Below, in pieces: positions 12,110-24,096 of a stretch of DNA of 64,000 nucleotides; within the stretch, counting starts at the first letter, position 1; the number at the start of each line of letters is the position of its first letter. The notes beneath the pieces are model-generated. The model made no database searches. It was not told the DNA's origin and was given only the letters and a program-made list of their open reading frames with translations. A program made the translations under genes and the position numbers. The DNA comes from Przewalskia tangutica (Eukaryota > Streptophyta > Magnoliopsida > Solanales > Solanaceae), in NCBI GenBank assembly GCA_029844215.1, contig JAQGDG010000262.1:151499-215498 (forward strand). Direction: 5' to 3'.

Positions 12110-12540
12110 TAGTTCGTCACCTTGCCAGCAAGCTATCGCCTGCAGGCGAGTTTGATTAGACGACTAAGGGAGTGAAGCGATGAATCTTGGCATATCTTTA
12201 ACCCTCTAGAGATCAGTATGTGTGATAAGATGAGTATATCGTAAGTGCTATGTTCTGATAGCAGTGTGTTAGTTGTGATTAGAAATCATGGTTAGTAACC
12301 GGAAAAGATTGGGGGGATAGTGAAAGTGTGAGCCTTAGAGTTTTGTACGTAGAGACCTTAGAGGTAAGGCCATCTCGAGAAAAGGTGTAGTGTTATGTTT
12401 GATCTGTATCGGAAGTGCATTGTGCACGTGAGCGATGGTTGTGGGATAAGTCCCTGAGTAGTGTGGGAAGAAAGAGGGTAGTTGAGCTAAGAAGACCGCT
12501 AGGTTTTCGTAACGTAATTAGTGAGATTGTTCGGATCGGG
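12110..12540 (+). other. Unassigned internal segment shared by elements A and B
   Basis: This stretch between the gag and integrase relics has no recognisable domain and no sustained frame. The corresponding sequence in element B (about 31890-32300) is clearly the same, so the segment was part of the common master copy. In a full-length element protease, reverse transcriptase and RNase H would lie in this interval. Confidence 0.5.
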
Positions 12541-12779
12541 AGCTAGTATTGTGCGCGTTGCGAGTCGGGTTGAGGCCGTTGCGGGTCGACCAGCGGCGAG
12601 TTTGGTGGTGAAGTCGGTTGTGGTGGTCGCTTTGTGTTAAGTCACGAGGTGTTAGGCCCAGATTAGTTAACAGTTGTCTGAGTTCGTGGATGCGTTTGAC
12701 CAGTGGTTGGGTCGATGGGGGCAGCCCATCGTGTTCTTCGGTCTGGACCGTTCACTCGGAAGTGTTGATTTATTAGAAA

Positions 12780-13300
12780 GGTTGTAAGGCTGCACGGGGT
12801 GCCTACCTTCACCTTATGTCAGACAGTGGAGCCCAGGTTACGGCTGTTTTTGTTTCTGGAAGTTTTACCAGGCAGGGTTAAGAACTCAGGTGAGTCTCGA
12901 GTCGCGTTCGTCCTCGGACGGTGCTTGGATTTGAGGATAGTTGTGGGGATTGTTGTCTCTGTGGAGAAGTGGTTAAGCTACCATTTCGGTGTTGGATGTC
13001 ACCTTTTGAAGCCTTGTAGGGGCGGAAGTGTAAAGTTGCGATCGATTGGTTCGATGTTGGCAAGGTTGAATAGTTAGTTGAGCTTGTTCCAGCGGTGTGG
13101 ATAGAAGCTTGTCTAGAAGAGGTTACAGCGGCTCGGAGAAATCGTGCGGATAATCGGCGGCGGCGCTTGAGTTGAGTTGACGGTCGATCTTCTTGAAAGT
13201 ACCACCCGGTTGGGTGTGGCGAGTTTTGGGAGCAGAGGAACTTAGCGAGTTACTTTGGGCCTTTTGAGTTCATGTGAAGAATAGGCGGGTTGCCTATATG
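12780..13300 (+). pseudogene. pol: Integrase relic, element A
   Basis: C-terminal part of a Ty3/gypsy integrase core, broken by frameshifts. Readable pieces are VRLHGVP at the start (12785), MSDSGAQVT near 12817-12845 (the region of the second catalytic Asp), and later SPFEALYGR-like and IDWFDVG-like runs (about 12995-13060). That is followed by an RRNRADNRRR-like basic stretch (about 13130-13165) and a LKVP-like piece. The block that normally carries the catalytic Glu, between the TDGQ-like and LxDL-like pieces, appears to be missing here and in element B. The protein could not have been an active integrase. Confidence 0.6.
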
Positions 13301-13464
13301 TTAGCGTGCCGTCAGGCTTAGGAAGCGGTATGTCCGATCTTTTCGTATTGTTATGTTAGGAAGTATCGAAGATCTATCGAGTGTTCGATTAATGATGACG
13401 GGTTGGAGATAGTAACCCGAGTTTTGGCGAGCGATGTCGAAATGTGGTAAGAGTTGGCGTCTGA

Positions 13465-13548
13465 CGACCTCGGGGATCGCATGCGGCCGGTACCATTTGT
13501 TGGAGTCGTCGGAGCAAGTCTCGCGACAAAGTGACAAAAGTGGTATCA
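13465..13548 (+). other. Embedded second LTR-end/PBS-like junction
   Basis: About 180 bp before the PPT, the internal domain contains GGTACCATTTGTTGGAGTCG, then GTGACAAAAGTGGTATCA (13531-13548). This looks like a second LTR-terminus plus PBS. The complement of the same sequence forms the actual LTR end beside the PBS at 17054-17235. Element B has a longer version at 33110-33266. Confidence 0.6.
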
Positions 13549-13694
13549 TTTTGGTGATGTTAGAGGTGTTTCCTCGTGGACTTGGATGTAAGCATTTTGC
13601 GCAAGTTGTTTCTGTGGCCAGGTGTGGCAGGATTGATTCTCGTAGGTATAGTAGTGAAGACTATCTTTGCGGCGTTGTTTTGAGACTTAGAAGG

Positions 13695-13727
13695 AACATT
13701 CGGGGCGAATGTTTCTAAGGAGGAGAA
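13695..13727 (+). promoter_or_regulatory. PPT with conserved upstream hairpin
   Basis: AACATTCG (13695-13702) and CGAATGTT (13706-13713) form an 8-bp inverted repeat with a 3-base loop. The polypurine tract AAGGAGGAGAA (13717-13727) follows and abuts the 3' LTR. The PPT primes plus-strand DNA synthesis. The hairpin is repeated at nearly every PPT in the window. Confidence 0.85.
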
Positions 13728-16700
13728 TGTTATACCCGTATTTCAGTATATGCGAGGGGCGTGCGTAGGAAATTCGAACTTGAGAATAAGCTTGGCGATT
13801 TATTTTTGTACCTGACACGATTAAGTCGTTTTTATGAAAGCGTTTCCACGACTTTCGTGGGAATTTCGGCTATGTCATTTTTAATTTTCAGATTTTTAGA
13901 GGCGAAGCGTGTTGGGCCAACAAGAGGCGCGGCAGCACCCTGCGTTGGCGGGCGTGAATGGGCGGTAAAGGGTGGGTTGGGCGATTGGCCTTGTTGGTGA
14001 GGAGTTGGTAGGATATTTTTGTGTGTTAGTTGGTCGAGGACACATGGGTGAATCTTGGCCTACTGCCTTGCACTTGGCAAGATCTTGGCCATTAGTTGGC
14101 CTTCGCCCGACTTTATAAATACCCGCCCTGAAGACTAATTCATCCATAAATTTGCCTAAGTCTTGAAAGCTCTCCTTCTCCCTCCCTTGTGTTGAGTTCG
14201 GCCGAGGCCTCCCCATGTGGCCGAGCACCCCACTCTAGGGGTGCTAGCCAGAAGTGTACCCTAGCCTAGTGTTTTGGTATAATACCCCACTTTTGTGGTG
14301 TGAAATACTCTCCAAAGTATTGTTATAATGCCCAAATTACCTTAGTAGTATACCTTGTTGTATTCTAGGTTATACCTATCTGAAAAGCCAGAAATACTAT
14401 TATACTTCCGTCGGTCCAAAAGCGAAACCACTAGGAAAATCTCCATAGTCAGTTGGAGTATTGTGTAGAAGTTGGTTAGAACTTCTAAGGGTGGTTTAAA
14501 TGAGTTGGGCGCTCGGAGTTGGGCTAAGCGTTGCCGGATCGACGTCTCTGCTTGGATAACTATGGGCTTATCGAGGTAATTATCTTGTCCCTATTGTAAT
14601 TGGAGATTACATGTTGTTAGAATATATAGTTGAAGTATACTATATATAGTCTTGAACTTAGTGTTGTGGCAATGTCCTTGGACTTAAGCCTGAATTTAAA
14701 GAAGAGAACTGAACTGTAATTACATAGGACTGTATTACAGTAGACTTGTGTAGTCTAGACTTTGATAGACTTGTATAACCTGTATAGGTTGAATGTTACG
14801 TAAGTAGCAAGTGCTACTTGAGAAGGTGGACCCAGGCTAAGCGGGTTATGGCCAGTGGAAGCGATTTGCTAATAGTCGATAATCGTCGCGAGGTATGTGC
14901 GCCTCTTCCTATCTCTTCTAGCATGATGTGTGTATAACTATGTAATGCGGTAGGCGTCGTGTGTTAATTGAGCGTGGTTATGCGGCAATGTCTTTTGACT
15001 TAAGCCCGAATAATAATAATCTTGAAGTAGTTCAAGAGAATTAAAGCTGTTTTTAAAAGAAGAGTAATACTTGGTTTTAAAAACTTAAGAGTTATACTAG
15101 CTTTATGGGAAGTTAGGTATGACGGCTTAAGAGAGATAAAACGAATGATTTATTTTAGAAGTTAAGAGACTTGATCTTGTAAGATAAGACTTAACTTAAT
15201 CAATGAATTTTGTGTGAAACCTCGTTCGTGAGAAATGAGTACTTGCTTTTTTAAAAGGGATAATGTTTCTTGATTTGGAAATCGAATGTGTATCGACAAA
15301 CCAACTGCGGCGTTAATAAAGGAAATGTTTTGATTAATGAAGTATTAATAAAACCGATGAAACTTCCATCTGCATAGAAGCTAAGATGAGACAAAATGAT
15401 ATTTCTAGATCATGTTCTTGTAATAAGATTGTTATAAACAGAATATCCTACTCACGCATAAGGCTTATGTTTCTTAGATGGTTTAAAGAAATTATATTCT
15501 TAAATGAATAAGACTATGAATAGCGAATCCTTTCTAAAATAAGAAAGCGTGAACATTTGGAATTAGGCAAACTTGAGCGTTTGGAAATTAATGTTGTTAC
15601 TTGATTTTACAAAGGTAAGTGTTTTGGTTTCTTGAAAAACGATCCTTTCTATTTTTATACTACGGGTATTGTGTGACTTATGTAGAAAAGCGGATCTTTT
15701 AAAAGATTTAATGTATGAAGTACTTTAGGGATAGATACGAACTTGTTAGCATAAAGTACCTTGTGTGAATAACTTGATTGTGTTGGTTTGAGATAGCCTT
15801 GTAAATACTTTCTTATTGATGTGATAAGTAAACATGTTAGGATCTTTGCGTGTGTTAGTATCTTGTATGATCATGATGTAAGGGGGTCATTCTTGTTGTG
15901 CTTACGTTGTTAAACGGTAAGTCCAGTGTACTATTATTATATCACCTACCCCCTTGACTTATTATCTGAGGGCTTGCCACGCGATGCGGGTCTCTACGGC
16001 TGTATCGGTCCTTGTGACTATGCGGAGTCACGGTAGCTCGAGGATTGATCATTAGGGTGTTTAGCACGATGCGGGGATTCCTATGCGATGCTGTTGAGAC
16101 TATCACGGTCTTTTGAGACTATGCGGGTTGCGGGAGCCTAGGCGGATACGAGGTTAAGCGCCTCGATGCGGGGTATACCTCGAGCGGTCTAGGACCGTGA
16201 TTCGAGAATACCTCATGCGGTCCGTGTGTGACCTATGCGGGCTGCGAGAGTTCGAGGATGAAGCGCGCATTGATATTGCGGGCGAGTGGCGAGCCGATCA
16301 TGGTGCGGTCTAGAAAGACCTCGGGATCTGATTGTGGTATTTTTGGTACTATGGGTCTTAATAGTCGGCTATGCCTTCGTACTTGCCCCGTACGGTTTTA
16401 TTGTGATAACTTTGTGGGCGTGAGTCCCTGACTTGACATGACTGCTTATTTATTATGAACTGTAGTTTGGTTATCATACATGTCTCCTGCTTTATATAGA
16501 CTACTATGATTTCATTTCTGATGTTATTTTGATTTCACATACTTGGTACTGTTATGCTTGACCTCGCCCGAAGGCTGCGTTCATCTGCGAGTAAAGTACA
16601 CGATTGTTGATCCTCGCTCTTAGGAGTCACGATTCGTTTGGGAAAGCTCCGTTTCTCGGAGGCTTATCTTGGTATAGTCCACTGTCGTTGTAGGTATTTA

Positions 16701-16968
16701 CATTCGGGGTATGGCGGGAGTCTGTCCATACGTTGTTGTCATATCATTTCTTAGAAGTGCATGAATCTTGTTGTGGCGGGGTTTGTAAAAAGGATTAAAG
16801 CTGTTCATTTGTAAGAGTTGTTATTTATATATATCTTGAAAGGCAAGTTTTCCTCAGTTCTTGTTTTGTACTTAGTTTGTTTCATGTATGTGTTTATGTT
16901 CCGATTACTCGATGTTGTATCACTAGGGTGCGGGGTAAGGCACGATCACGGGCCAGTTGGTCGTGACA
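13728..16968 (+). mobile_element. 3' LTR of element A
   Basis: 3241 bp, TGTTATACC to GTCGTGACA, collinear with the 5' LTR over its whole length. TATAAATA is at 14114-14121, the GAGGTATGTG block near 14890 and the minisatellite slot at about 15975-16270. The right target duplication, TGCGA, follows at 16969-16973. Confidence 0.93.
14114..14121 (+). promoter_or_regulatory. TATA box of 3' LTR, element A
   Basis: TATAAATA, preceded by the inverted CCAAT region (ATTAGTTGG here). Transcripts from this LTR would read out into the antisense host element. Confidence 0.6.
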
Positions 16969-16973
16969 TGCGA

Positions 16974-17068
16974 CCTCACGATTATAGATGTGGTGCACAC
17001 ACGCGATAATCAAGACTACTAGACACGCGTGCAGCACTTTCAGAGGACTAAGCGCTCTGATACCACTT
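16974..17068 (-). mobile_element. Right remainder of the internal domain split by element A
   Basis: Continues the gag leader interrupted at 8053 (CCTCACGATTATAGATGTGG also follows TGCGA at 21984). It ends in an intact complement of the PBS: GCTCTGATACCA at 17054-17065, exactly complementary to TGGTATCAGAGC (initiator tRNA-Met type). Confidence 0.85.
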
Positions 17069-20000
17069 TTGTCACTTTGTGCGAGCCTTGCTCCGGCGAC
17101 CCGACAAATGGTGCCGGGCTGCTTGCGATCACGAGGCATGCCCTAAGGCCCTTCTCGAGGATGTGCCATACGGAGAGCCACGGTTGAGTGCATTCCGTGA
17201 TAGAGGCTCGGCCTCTTTATCGCTCGGCCGAAGGAAGTCGATCTGGCGGTACCAAGTATGTGGCGAAAAATCACGTAAATGAAATCATAACGATCTATAT
17301 AAAGCAGGAGACATGTATGATAACCAAACTCATTTCATAACATAAGCGATCATGTCAGTCGGGGACTCGCGCCTCGAAGTCATCCTCGTGCGTGGAACTC
17401 GCCGCCAGCTGGCGATCTAGAGTACAAACCGTGTGATCACGTATAACATGTCTCGGCCCATCTCGTGGACCCGATGTAGAAAGCGTGTGGAATACATTCC
17501 GGTTCGTCTCATGAACTTCGGTAGTCGGATGGAATACATTCTCGGTCCGTCCGTGGGCCTTGATGGTCGAGTGAAATACATTCGGTTCATCCCGTGAGCG
17601 GTGGTCGAGTGAAATACATTCGGTTCATCCATGAGCGGTAGTCGAGTGAAATACATTCGGTTCATCCATGAGCAGCGGTAGTCGGGTGAAATACATTCGG
17701 TTCATCCCGTGAGCCGTGAGTCGAAAATAAATACTTGCTTGCACGAGGCTATCACCAGCAAACATAGGCAAGTTACACACAACTTAAGGTACTATCGTTT
17801 TATGCCAAAATCCGGTTCGACCTAAAGTATTACATACATTAACTCTTTTAAAAGATCGTTTCTTTCACAAAGTCACCTGATATTCGTAGTATAAAATAGA
17901 GTGACTATCTTTTAAATAAACAAACACTTCCTTGTAAAATCAAGTAACACATTATTTTCCAAGCGTTCGTTTGCCTAATTTCAAATGCTCAAGTTTCTCA
18001 TTTTGAAAGGTTTAAGTAGTTCATAGTTTTAATCACTTAAGAATATAATTCTCCTTTAAAACAAATTTGAGAAACATATGCCTTATGTGTGAGTAGGTTG
18101 TTCTTGTCTATTACAATCTTATAAGCGACCATGATCTAGGAAATGTAATATCATTTTGTCGTCTTAGCTTCTATGCGGATGGAGGTTTCTCTTGGTTTTA
18201 ATAACAATTAGTCAATACATTTCCTTTATTAGCTATGATGGTTTGTTCGATACTTAATCTCATTTCGAAATCGATAAAACATTATTCTTTTAAAACCGAC
18301 TACTCATTACTCATGAATGAGGTTTTACAACATTTAACAAAATTCATAACAAGTCAAACTAAGTCAAGTCTCTTATCTTTCAAGATCAAGTCTCTTAACT
18401 TTCAAAATCAAGTCGTGTATAAGTCAAGTGTCTTATCTTTCTACAATCGATAAACCATTCTTTTACCTCGTAAAGTCGTTACAACTAACTTCCCGTAAAG
18501 CTATTATAACACCTATGTTTTAAACCACCAAATCACTTAGCACGTATCGTCTACCGTACTACATAGTTCATGACAATCATGCTAGAAAAGATAGGAAGAG
18601 GTTCACATACCTCGCGGCGATTATCGACAAATAGCAAAAGCGCTCGAAATACTTGACGTCGGCTACTCCTTAAGCCAAGTAGATCACGCCACGTAGTACT
18701 CCGCTCCTAAAATGGTCATAGTACTTCTATCAAACCTTTCTTACCATTGAAGACTTATACCAATAAAAAGCCCTCTAATTCTACGGAAAATTGGCGTACT
18801 TTCCCGTTTTACTCACTTTTCCATCTTTCTCCAAGGCGAATAACGTAATATATATACCGTATATATATATAGGCGTAATAATTAAACAACATAAAGAAGG
18901 GGATTACACGCCCAAGCGGTAGCGGTTTACTATCACGCCTCCATAATAACAACAAGTAAAGAAGGGGATTCTGGCGCAACGGTAGCGGTTTACTATCACG
19001 CCATGCAATACAATAATTAAAAGGGGATCACACGCCCAGCGGGCGATTGAACAATCTTCCGCCGCGAAATGTAAATACGGTCCAAAGTAAATCTGGTCCA
19101 AAGTAAATCATCCAAAGTAAATCTGATCCAAAGTAAATCTGATCCTTAAGTTGGGGTCCTTGGCGACTTTGTCCATTTACTTATCGATTACCATTAGTCA
19201 TCGACATATTCCGTCTTAATATAAGTTATAGTTACTTTGTTAATTACTTATTCACAAGTAAGATCGTTTTACCATTTTAATGGCAAGCGGCAATCCTTTC
19301 TTTTAACAAGTTAACAAGATCCAACTTTTCCAAACTTTACTCCATATTTTATATACTCGTAATATACTTATAATATATGTATAATGACGATTCACAAAGA
19401 GGTTAAGGTTTACTACCTCGAATAGCCCAAAATTATCCAAGAACTTAATGTCGCTCCAAGCGAGTCTTAGCTCCAAATCTTTCCGTTCCAATCCGCTACA
19501 AGAAACCCATAGAAGCTCACAACCAACTTCTCTTGAGAACCCGACTCAAAGTGAAGAAGAACAGGGTTTCCAACTAGTAAGTTTCGAGGCGTAGACAATA
19601 GGTTAGGGGTGTGAAATCTTTTCCAACTCTTGGTACACAATCTTATAACACCTTAGGGAAGAACACTTGAGAGTTTAAGAATTGTTGGACAAATTTAGGT
19701 CAGAAATGGGCTCAAAAATGAGAGCAAGGTCAAGGGAGAAGGGAGGAATTTCTTGTCTTGAAATGGTTAAGTGTGGAAGTTTTCATCAACTAAGGGTGCA
19801 TATATAGGACAACCAGGGGCTAGGATGAAGGCAAGTGTGTGGTTGAGATTGGGGACAAGTGTGTGTGGGTCCCAAGCCACTTGTCCACACAAAATATCTA
19901 GCAAGACTTGGCGACATGTCGCGCAAAATATCTAGCACTTGTCTTGCCAGCATTGTTAGCAAATTTCGGCCATGAGGCCACCTAGGGGTGACACGTGTGC

Positions 20001-20310
20001 CCTCACTGCTAAATCAAAATATTTCATCTTAGAAAATATCCATAAAGGCAAAAATCTCGAAAACAAAGTGGGCCCTTGGCAAGTAAATTTCTCAGTGGGC
20101 CCAGCGTGACCAGTCCGGAAATAAAATTCCATAATTCTAATATAATTCAAGAAGCCCAAATACCAAATCTGAGAATCAATTCCCGTCAACGAACCTTTTT
20201 CCTTCAAAACCGGAAACTTTTAGTCGAAAAATCACGTCTTCTTTCTTTCCAAAATTTTTGTCGTATTCTATGCGTACATCCTCACCTATATACCACGGAA
20301 CTACGAGGTA
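17069..20310 (-). mobile_element. Minus-strand LTR with an alternative terminus
   Basis: LTR of about 3.2 kb abutting the PBS. The first ~165 bp on the plus strand (17069-17235) are not the usual sequence (TGTCACGACC, then GGCACGATC). They match the embedded segments in elements A (13465-13548) and B (33110-33266) instead, and replace about 370 bp of normal LTR end. From 17235 the sequence is ordinary LTR. It carries the 41-bp minisatellite (six units, 17487-17724), the 76-bp and 15-bp local repeats (about 18895-19145) and a TATATA element near 19803. The right end stops at GGTATA (20310), without the final ACA, PPT or hairpin. Confidence 0.8.
17487..17724 (-). repeat. Minisatellite, about 40-bp unit, six copies
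   Basis: Same family and same copy number as 3165-3407: GAAATACATTCGGTTCATCC, then GAGC and GGTAGTCGAGT. Confidence 0.85.
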
Positions 20311-20699
20311 TATGAGGCCCTGACATAGCTGACCCGACCCAACAGCGTCACGCTCTTGTTCCGTCGGAACAATCTTACTATCTGGTCATGAAAGCTACCA
20401 CTCCGTTTAACTTACGAGAAATTTTTTTTTCCTGATTACTCCACGTATACCTATACGTTCGACAAGGATCACTCATAAACTTGTACTCAGAGTCTTACAT
20501 CTAAGGTCTCATTGTAATATTCTAAGGTTAAATCATTTTCTACCCCAGGCTTACCACTTTTCACTAACGGTTTCTAAATCACATTTTAGCACAAAGCTAT
20601 CAGACGTAACACTAAACACATCATTAATATCAATACAAAACTCTAGAGGTTAAGGATATACTGTCTCTGCCGCTTTCCTAATCACGGTCACACTGCCTG

Positions 20700-21882
20700 C
20701 GGTAGCTAGTGAAAGGCGATGAACGATACGATCACGAAGGGTGAGTCGTAACATCCGTGCTACCCTTGGTGGACATTTCCTGCAAAATGGCCTGCGTATA
20801 AAATAACAAGCTCCTTGGCACGCGACACTCCCAATCGGTCTACCACGTCGATCCTGAGGTAGGGGTGTGCGTCTGACAGCGCCTACTCGCGAAACTGAAC
20901 CCGTGGAGCTCGACTGCTCCCGAATACTCTGGATGTCACGAAGGTTGTGGAGGACCACTCTGCCTGTGGCGGAGTACAAAACTAAAGGCTTCTTCTTGGC
21001 GGTCGCCTCGAAAGTCGCAAAGGACCTGCTGTTACGGCCCTCTTCTGGCGATCTCGGTCGTTCGTCGATTTCTCATCCTCGCGTCGAGTGCATAAGCTGC
21101 GTGCGGGCAATGTCCGTGCGGTGAAGGCTACACCGAACAACTCTGCGCTGGTAATCATCAAGCCTGTAATATATCGGTGCACTCGATCCTCATTACCGGC
21201 TACTAATGCGGGAACATCACAAGACGATGAGTCGAACTCACATTGTACTCGGTATGCGCGGATTACGCCTCGGCGTCAAAAATTTGTCGGCGAGCCCTCA
21301 TACTGTGGAGGCAAGAAATGTGCGGAAGGCCCCGGCTTCGTCCCCAAGCGGTGGAAGTGCATTCTCTCTCCGGGCGGCTCGCGAATCAAACGATCATTGC
21401 GGTATCCGCGGCCGATGCGAACCTAGGACCAGCGGCTCGGTCTCGAAGCCTTGATCACTCTCGCGATCGCGTATGCGTCCGGATGAACTCATGCGGATCA
21501 TCCTCGGGCCTCGACGTAGAACTGCGGCGGGCTCGTCTCGAAAGTCTGTAGCCTCGAACTATCCGATCTAGGGTGAACGGCTGGCGGCCTACTGGGCTGC
21601 TGCGTCCGGCTATCCTCATATCGGCCACGACCACGGCGATGGCGGCCATCTCGCGTAACCCGTCTCTTACGCCCCGGGCCGTGGGGCTGGAGGCTCGGTC
21701 TTGTAGTCTCTCGGCGGCTGCTGCGGCTCTAGCTTCTTTGGTCTTTGGTGGCGTCGCGAAACCCGCCGTCGGAGCATTGTCTCAGTCTTGGCCGGGCTGC
21801 GCCCTCGTACTCCTCTCTGTATCCCACTGCGGCTCCTGCATTTGCTTTGCGTCTGGGCACAGGTTGCCTTCTGCGGAGGCAT
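20700..21882 (-). pseudogene. gag: Decayed gag, minus strand
   Basis: Begins MPPQKATCAQTQSK on the minus strand from 21882, matching the basic start of the gag relic at 7955. Downstream pieces include SRPEDDPHEFIRTH (about 21460-21510), which has the look of a Gag capsid segment, and a knuckle-like region at about 20745-20850 (a GR-x-I, then CYF, then K/R-C-P-P-R-V pieces). All frames are interrupted. No protease or reverse transcriptase follows it. Confidence 0.6.
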
Positions 21883-22063
21883 GGCGGTAAAGGAAAGGAA
21901 TCGTCGAGAGGGTTGACTTATCCATGACTCTAGACCACGATCTCGGAATGAGAAGAATGAAAACCTATCCTAAATGTCTGCGACCTCACGATTATAGATG
22001 TGGTGCCTGACAGATAATCAAGACTACACTAGACACGATGCATAGACACTTTCAGGATTAAGC

Positions 22064-22075
22064 GCTTTGATACCA
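22064..22075 (-). promoter_or_regulatory. Primer-binding site (complement)
   Basis: GCTTTGATACCA, complement TGGTATCAAAGC, next to TGTCACGACC at 22079. One base differs from the initiator tRNA-Met match seen at 17054 and 48602. Confidence 0.8.
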
Positions 22076-22078
22076 CTT

Positions 22079-24096
22079 TGTCACGACCGAACGGGCGTGG
22101 TAGTGCCTACGGCGCCCAGTAGTCATCGTCGAGAGAAAATCAGTGGAACATAAAACAAGACATGAAGCGAGAGATATTATATATAAGCAGACCAGCAAGC
22201 AGTTGCCTTGGTATATTAATACATAAAAACCGAACAGTTTAATCCTTTTACAACCACCTTGCAGCGATTACTCTGGACCTCTAAGATTTACAACAACTAT
22301 GGCGGGACGGGGCCGCCATACCACAGATGTACAAGAACCTCTGACTCGGGAACACGTACCAAAGATAAGCCTCAGGAAGGCAGACTTCCAATCTGGCGAA
22401 AGGTGATCCTAAGCGGGGATCGGCGACGATGTACTTCTACTGCGGCATGAGCGCGGCCGAAGGAGGTCGATCTGGCAATGTGCAGTATGTGGCGAAAATC
22501 TGCGATTAAATCATAACGATCTATATAAAGCGGGAGGCGTGTATGATAACTAAAATCTGATGCAGCGTAAGCGGTCAAATCGGGGACTCGCGCCTCAGTC
22601 ATCACTCGAAGTACAACTATGGGTCTCGCGCCCGCAGCATCAATCATGTTCGCATCATGGCCCGCATGCCGGGTCGCCGGTGTAGGCATGCCCGTGATGC
22701 GACAATAATAACAATGCCGCGTGGCCGTACCCAATTCTGCCGGTGTAGACATGTCCGTATAACATCAACAACGATATATCGGGTGATCAACCACGCGCGT
22801 AGCCACGTGCCGAGTCTGCGTCGGTGTAGACATGTCCGTGTGACCACAATAACAATATATCGGGTAATCAACCTGCTTGCGTGCCGGAGTGCATCGGTGT
22901 AGACATGTCCGTGGAAGTTCTCGACAAGTCAGCGGCCTCGGCGAGAGAGGCGATAGTATAGAAACACGATTCTACAACAAAGGCTATCAGCGTAGCATGG
23001 CGAGTTACCGCGACAACAAGTATAGGCAAGTTATACAACTCAAAGGTACTTCCATTTTATATCAAAGTCAGGTTTTAACCCCAAGTACTAAATGCGTTAA
23101 ATTCCTTTTAAAGAGATTCATTCCTTTTATAAAAGTCACACGATACGTAGTATAAAAAAATAGAGTGACTTACATTTTAGGTAAACCAAAACACTTCTCT
23201 TTTTTTAAGTCGAGTTACCACATTAAAACCAATGATAAAACCATGCTTTGTTTTCATAAAGTCGTTATAACTAACTTCCCGTAAAAATTTATAACCTTTA
23301 TGTTTTAAACCATTTAAGACAAAATATGCCTTCCTTTTCCTAGAGTTCGGTTGCCTAATTTCAATTACTCGGTTTCTTTACTTTAGAAAAGTTTCATAGT
23401 TGATGTTTTAATCTCTTTTAAAACAATTGAGTAACATAAACCATATGTGTGGCGTTTATTCTTGTTTATAACCGTTTATTTAAAGCGACCATGATCTAGA
23501 AAATGTAATATCATTTTGTCATCTTAACTTACATGCGGATGGAGGTTTCTCTTGGTTTTAATAATGCTTCATTATTCATTACATTTTCCTTTATTACATT
23601 TGCGGTGGTTTGTCGATACGTTCGATTCCCGAAATCGATAAAACATTATTCCTTTTACAAACCAGTACTGCATTACTCACGAATGAGGCTTCAGCAAACA
23701 TCCGTATTAATTGATTAAGTCTCTTATCTTTTAAGATCAAGTCTCTTAACTTCTAGAATCGATAAACCATTTTCCTTACCTCTCTTAAGGCGTTATACCT
23801 AACTCACGTAAAGCTAGTATAACTCTTTTAAAACCAAGTACTCTTAACTTTCAAAAGGTTTATTAATTCTTTTGAAATACTTGAATTCTTTATTATTCGG
23901 GCTTAAGTCAAAGACATTTGCCACGCGTCGTCTACCGTACTATATATATATTCATGCTCGAAGTATAGGAAGAATCACGTACCTCGCGGCGATTATCATT
24001 ATAAGCAAGCGCTCGCGGTATAACGGCTAGCGCATCCCGCCAAGTAGCACGTACTACTTGCAAAACATTCAACCAATAAAGGTTATCGGTCTTGTA
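22079..24096 (-). mobile_element. Minus-strand LTR, left segment (split by element B)
   Basis: Starts TGTCACGACC beside the PBS, carries a 70-bp-type minisatellite, and is interrupted after 24096 by element B. It resumes at 37001. The joined LTR would be about 3.06 kb. Its sequence from about 23015 matches 1-1080 almost throughout, so the two are close relatives. Confidence 0.88.
22655..22920 (-). repeat. Minisatellite, about 70-bp unit, four copies
   Basis: Units contain CGGTGTAGACATGTCCGTG, then an ACAATAACAATATATCGGG-like part with ATCAACC and a GCGTGCCGGA-like part. Related arrays are at 27270-27545 (same strand) and 52895-53150 (opposite strand). All occupy the same LTR slot. Confidence 0.8.

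Larger units (their letters stand above)
8054..16968 (+). mobile_element. Element A: complete non-autonomous LTR retrotransposon
   Basis: An 8.9-kb plus-strand element with 5' LTR 8054-11284, PBS, a 2443-bp internal domain, PPT and 3' LTR 13728-16968. It is flanked by a perfect 5-bp duplication and inserted in antisense into the internal domain of an older relative. The internal domain holds a gag relic (11490-12100), a segment I cannot assign (about 12110-12540), an integrase relic lacking the third catalytic region, and a 3' tail. I see no protease, reverse transcriptase or RNase H, so it would need proteins in trans. The LTRs (3231 and 3241 bp) each exceed the internal domain, which resembles LARD-type non-autonomous elements except that coding relics remain. 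Confidence 0.9.
20311..22078 (-). mobile_element. Internal domain with gag relic and PBS
   Basis: Minus-strand internal domain of 1768 bp between LTRs 17069-20310 and 22079-38051. The PPT end is deleted: sequence resumes at the CTCTTGTTCCGTCGGAAC block, equivalent to about 6360 in the neighbouring copy. The PBS end is present, with the complement GCTTTGATACCA at 22064-22075 (one mismatch to the intact form). The single TGCGA at 21979-21983 shows the empty state of element A's target. Confidence 0.8.

Noticed and set aside
21088..21551. Overlapping plus-strand frames of 82-112 codons
   Set aside because: They are antisense to the gag relic at 20700-21882 and show no recognisable motifs.
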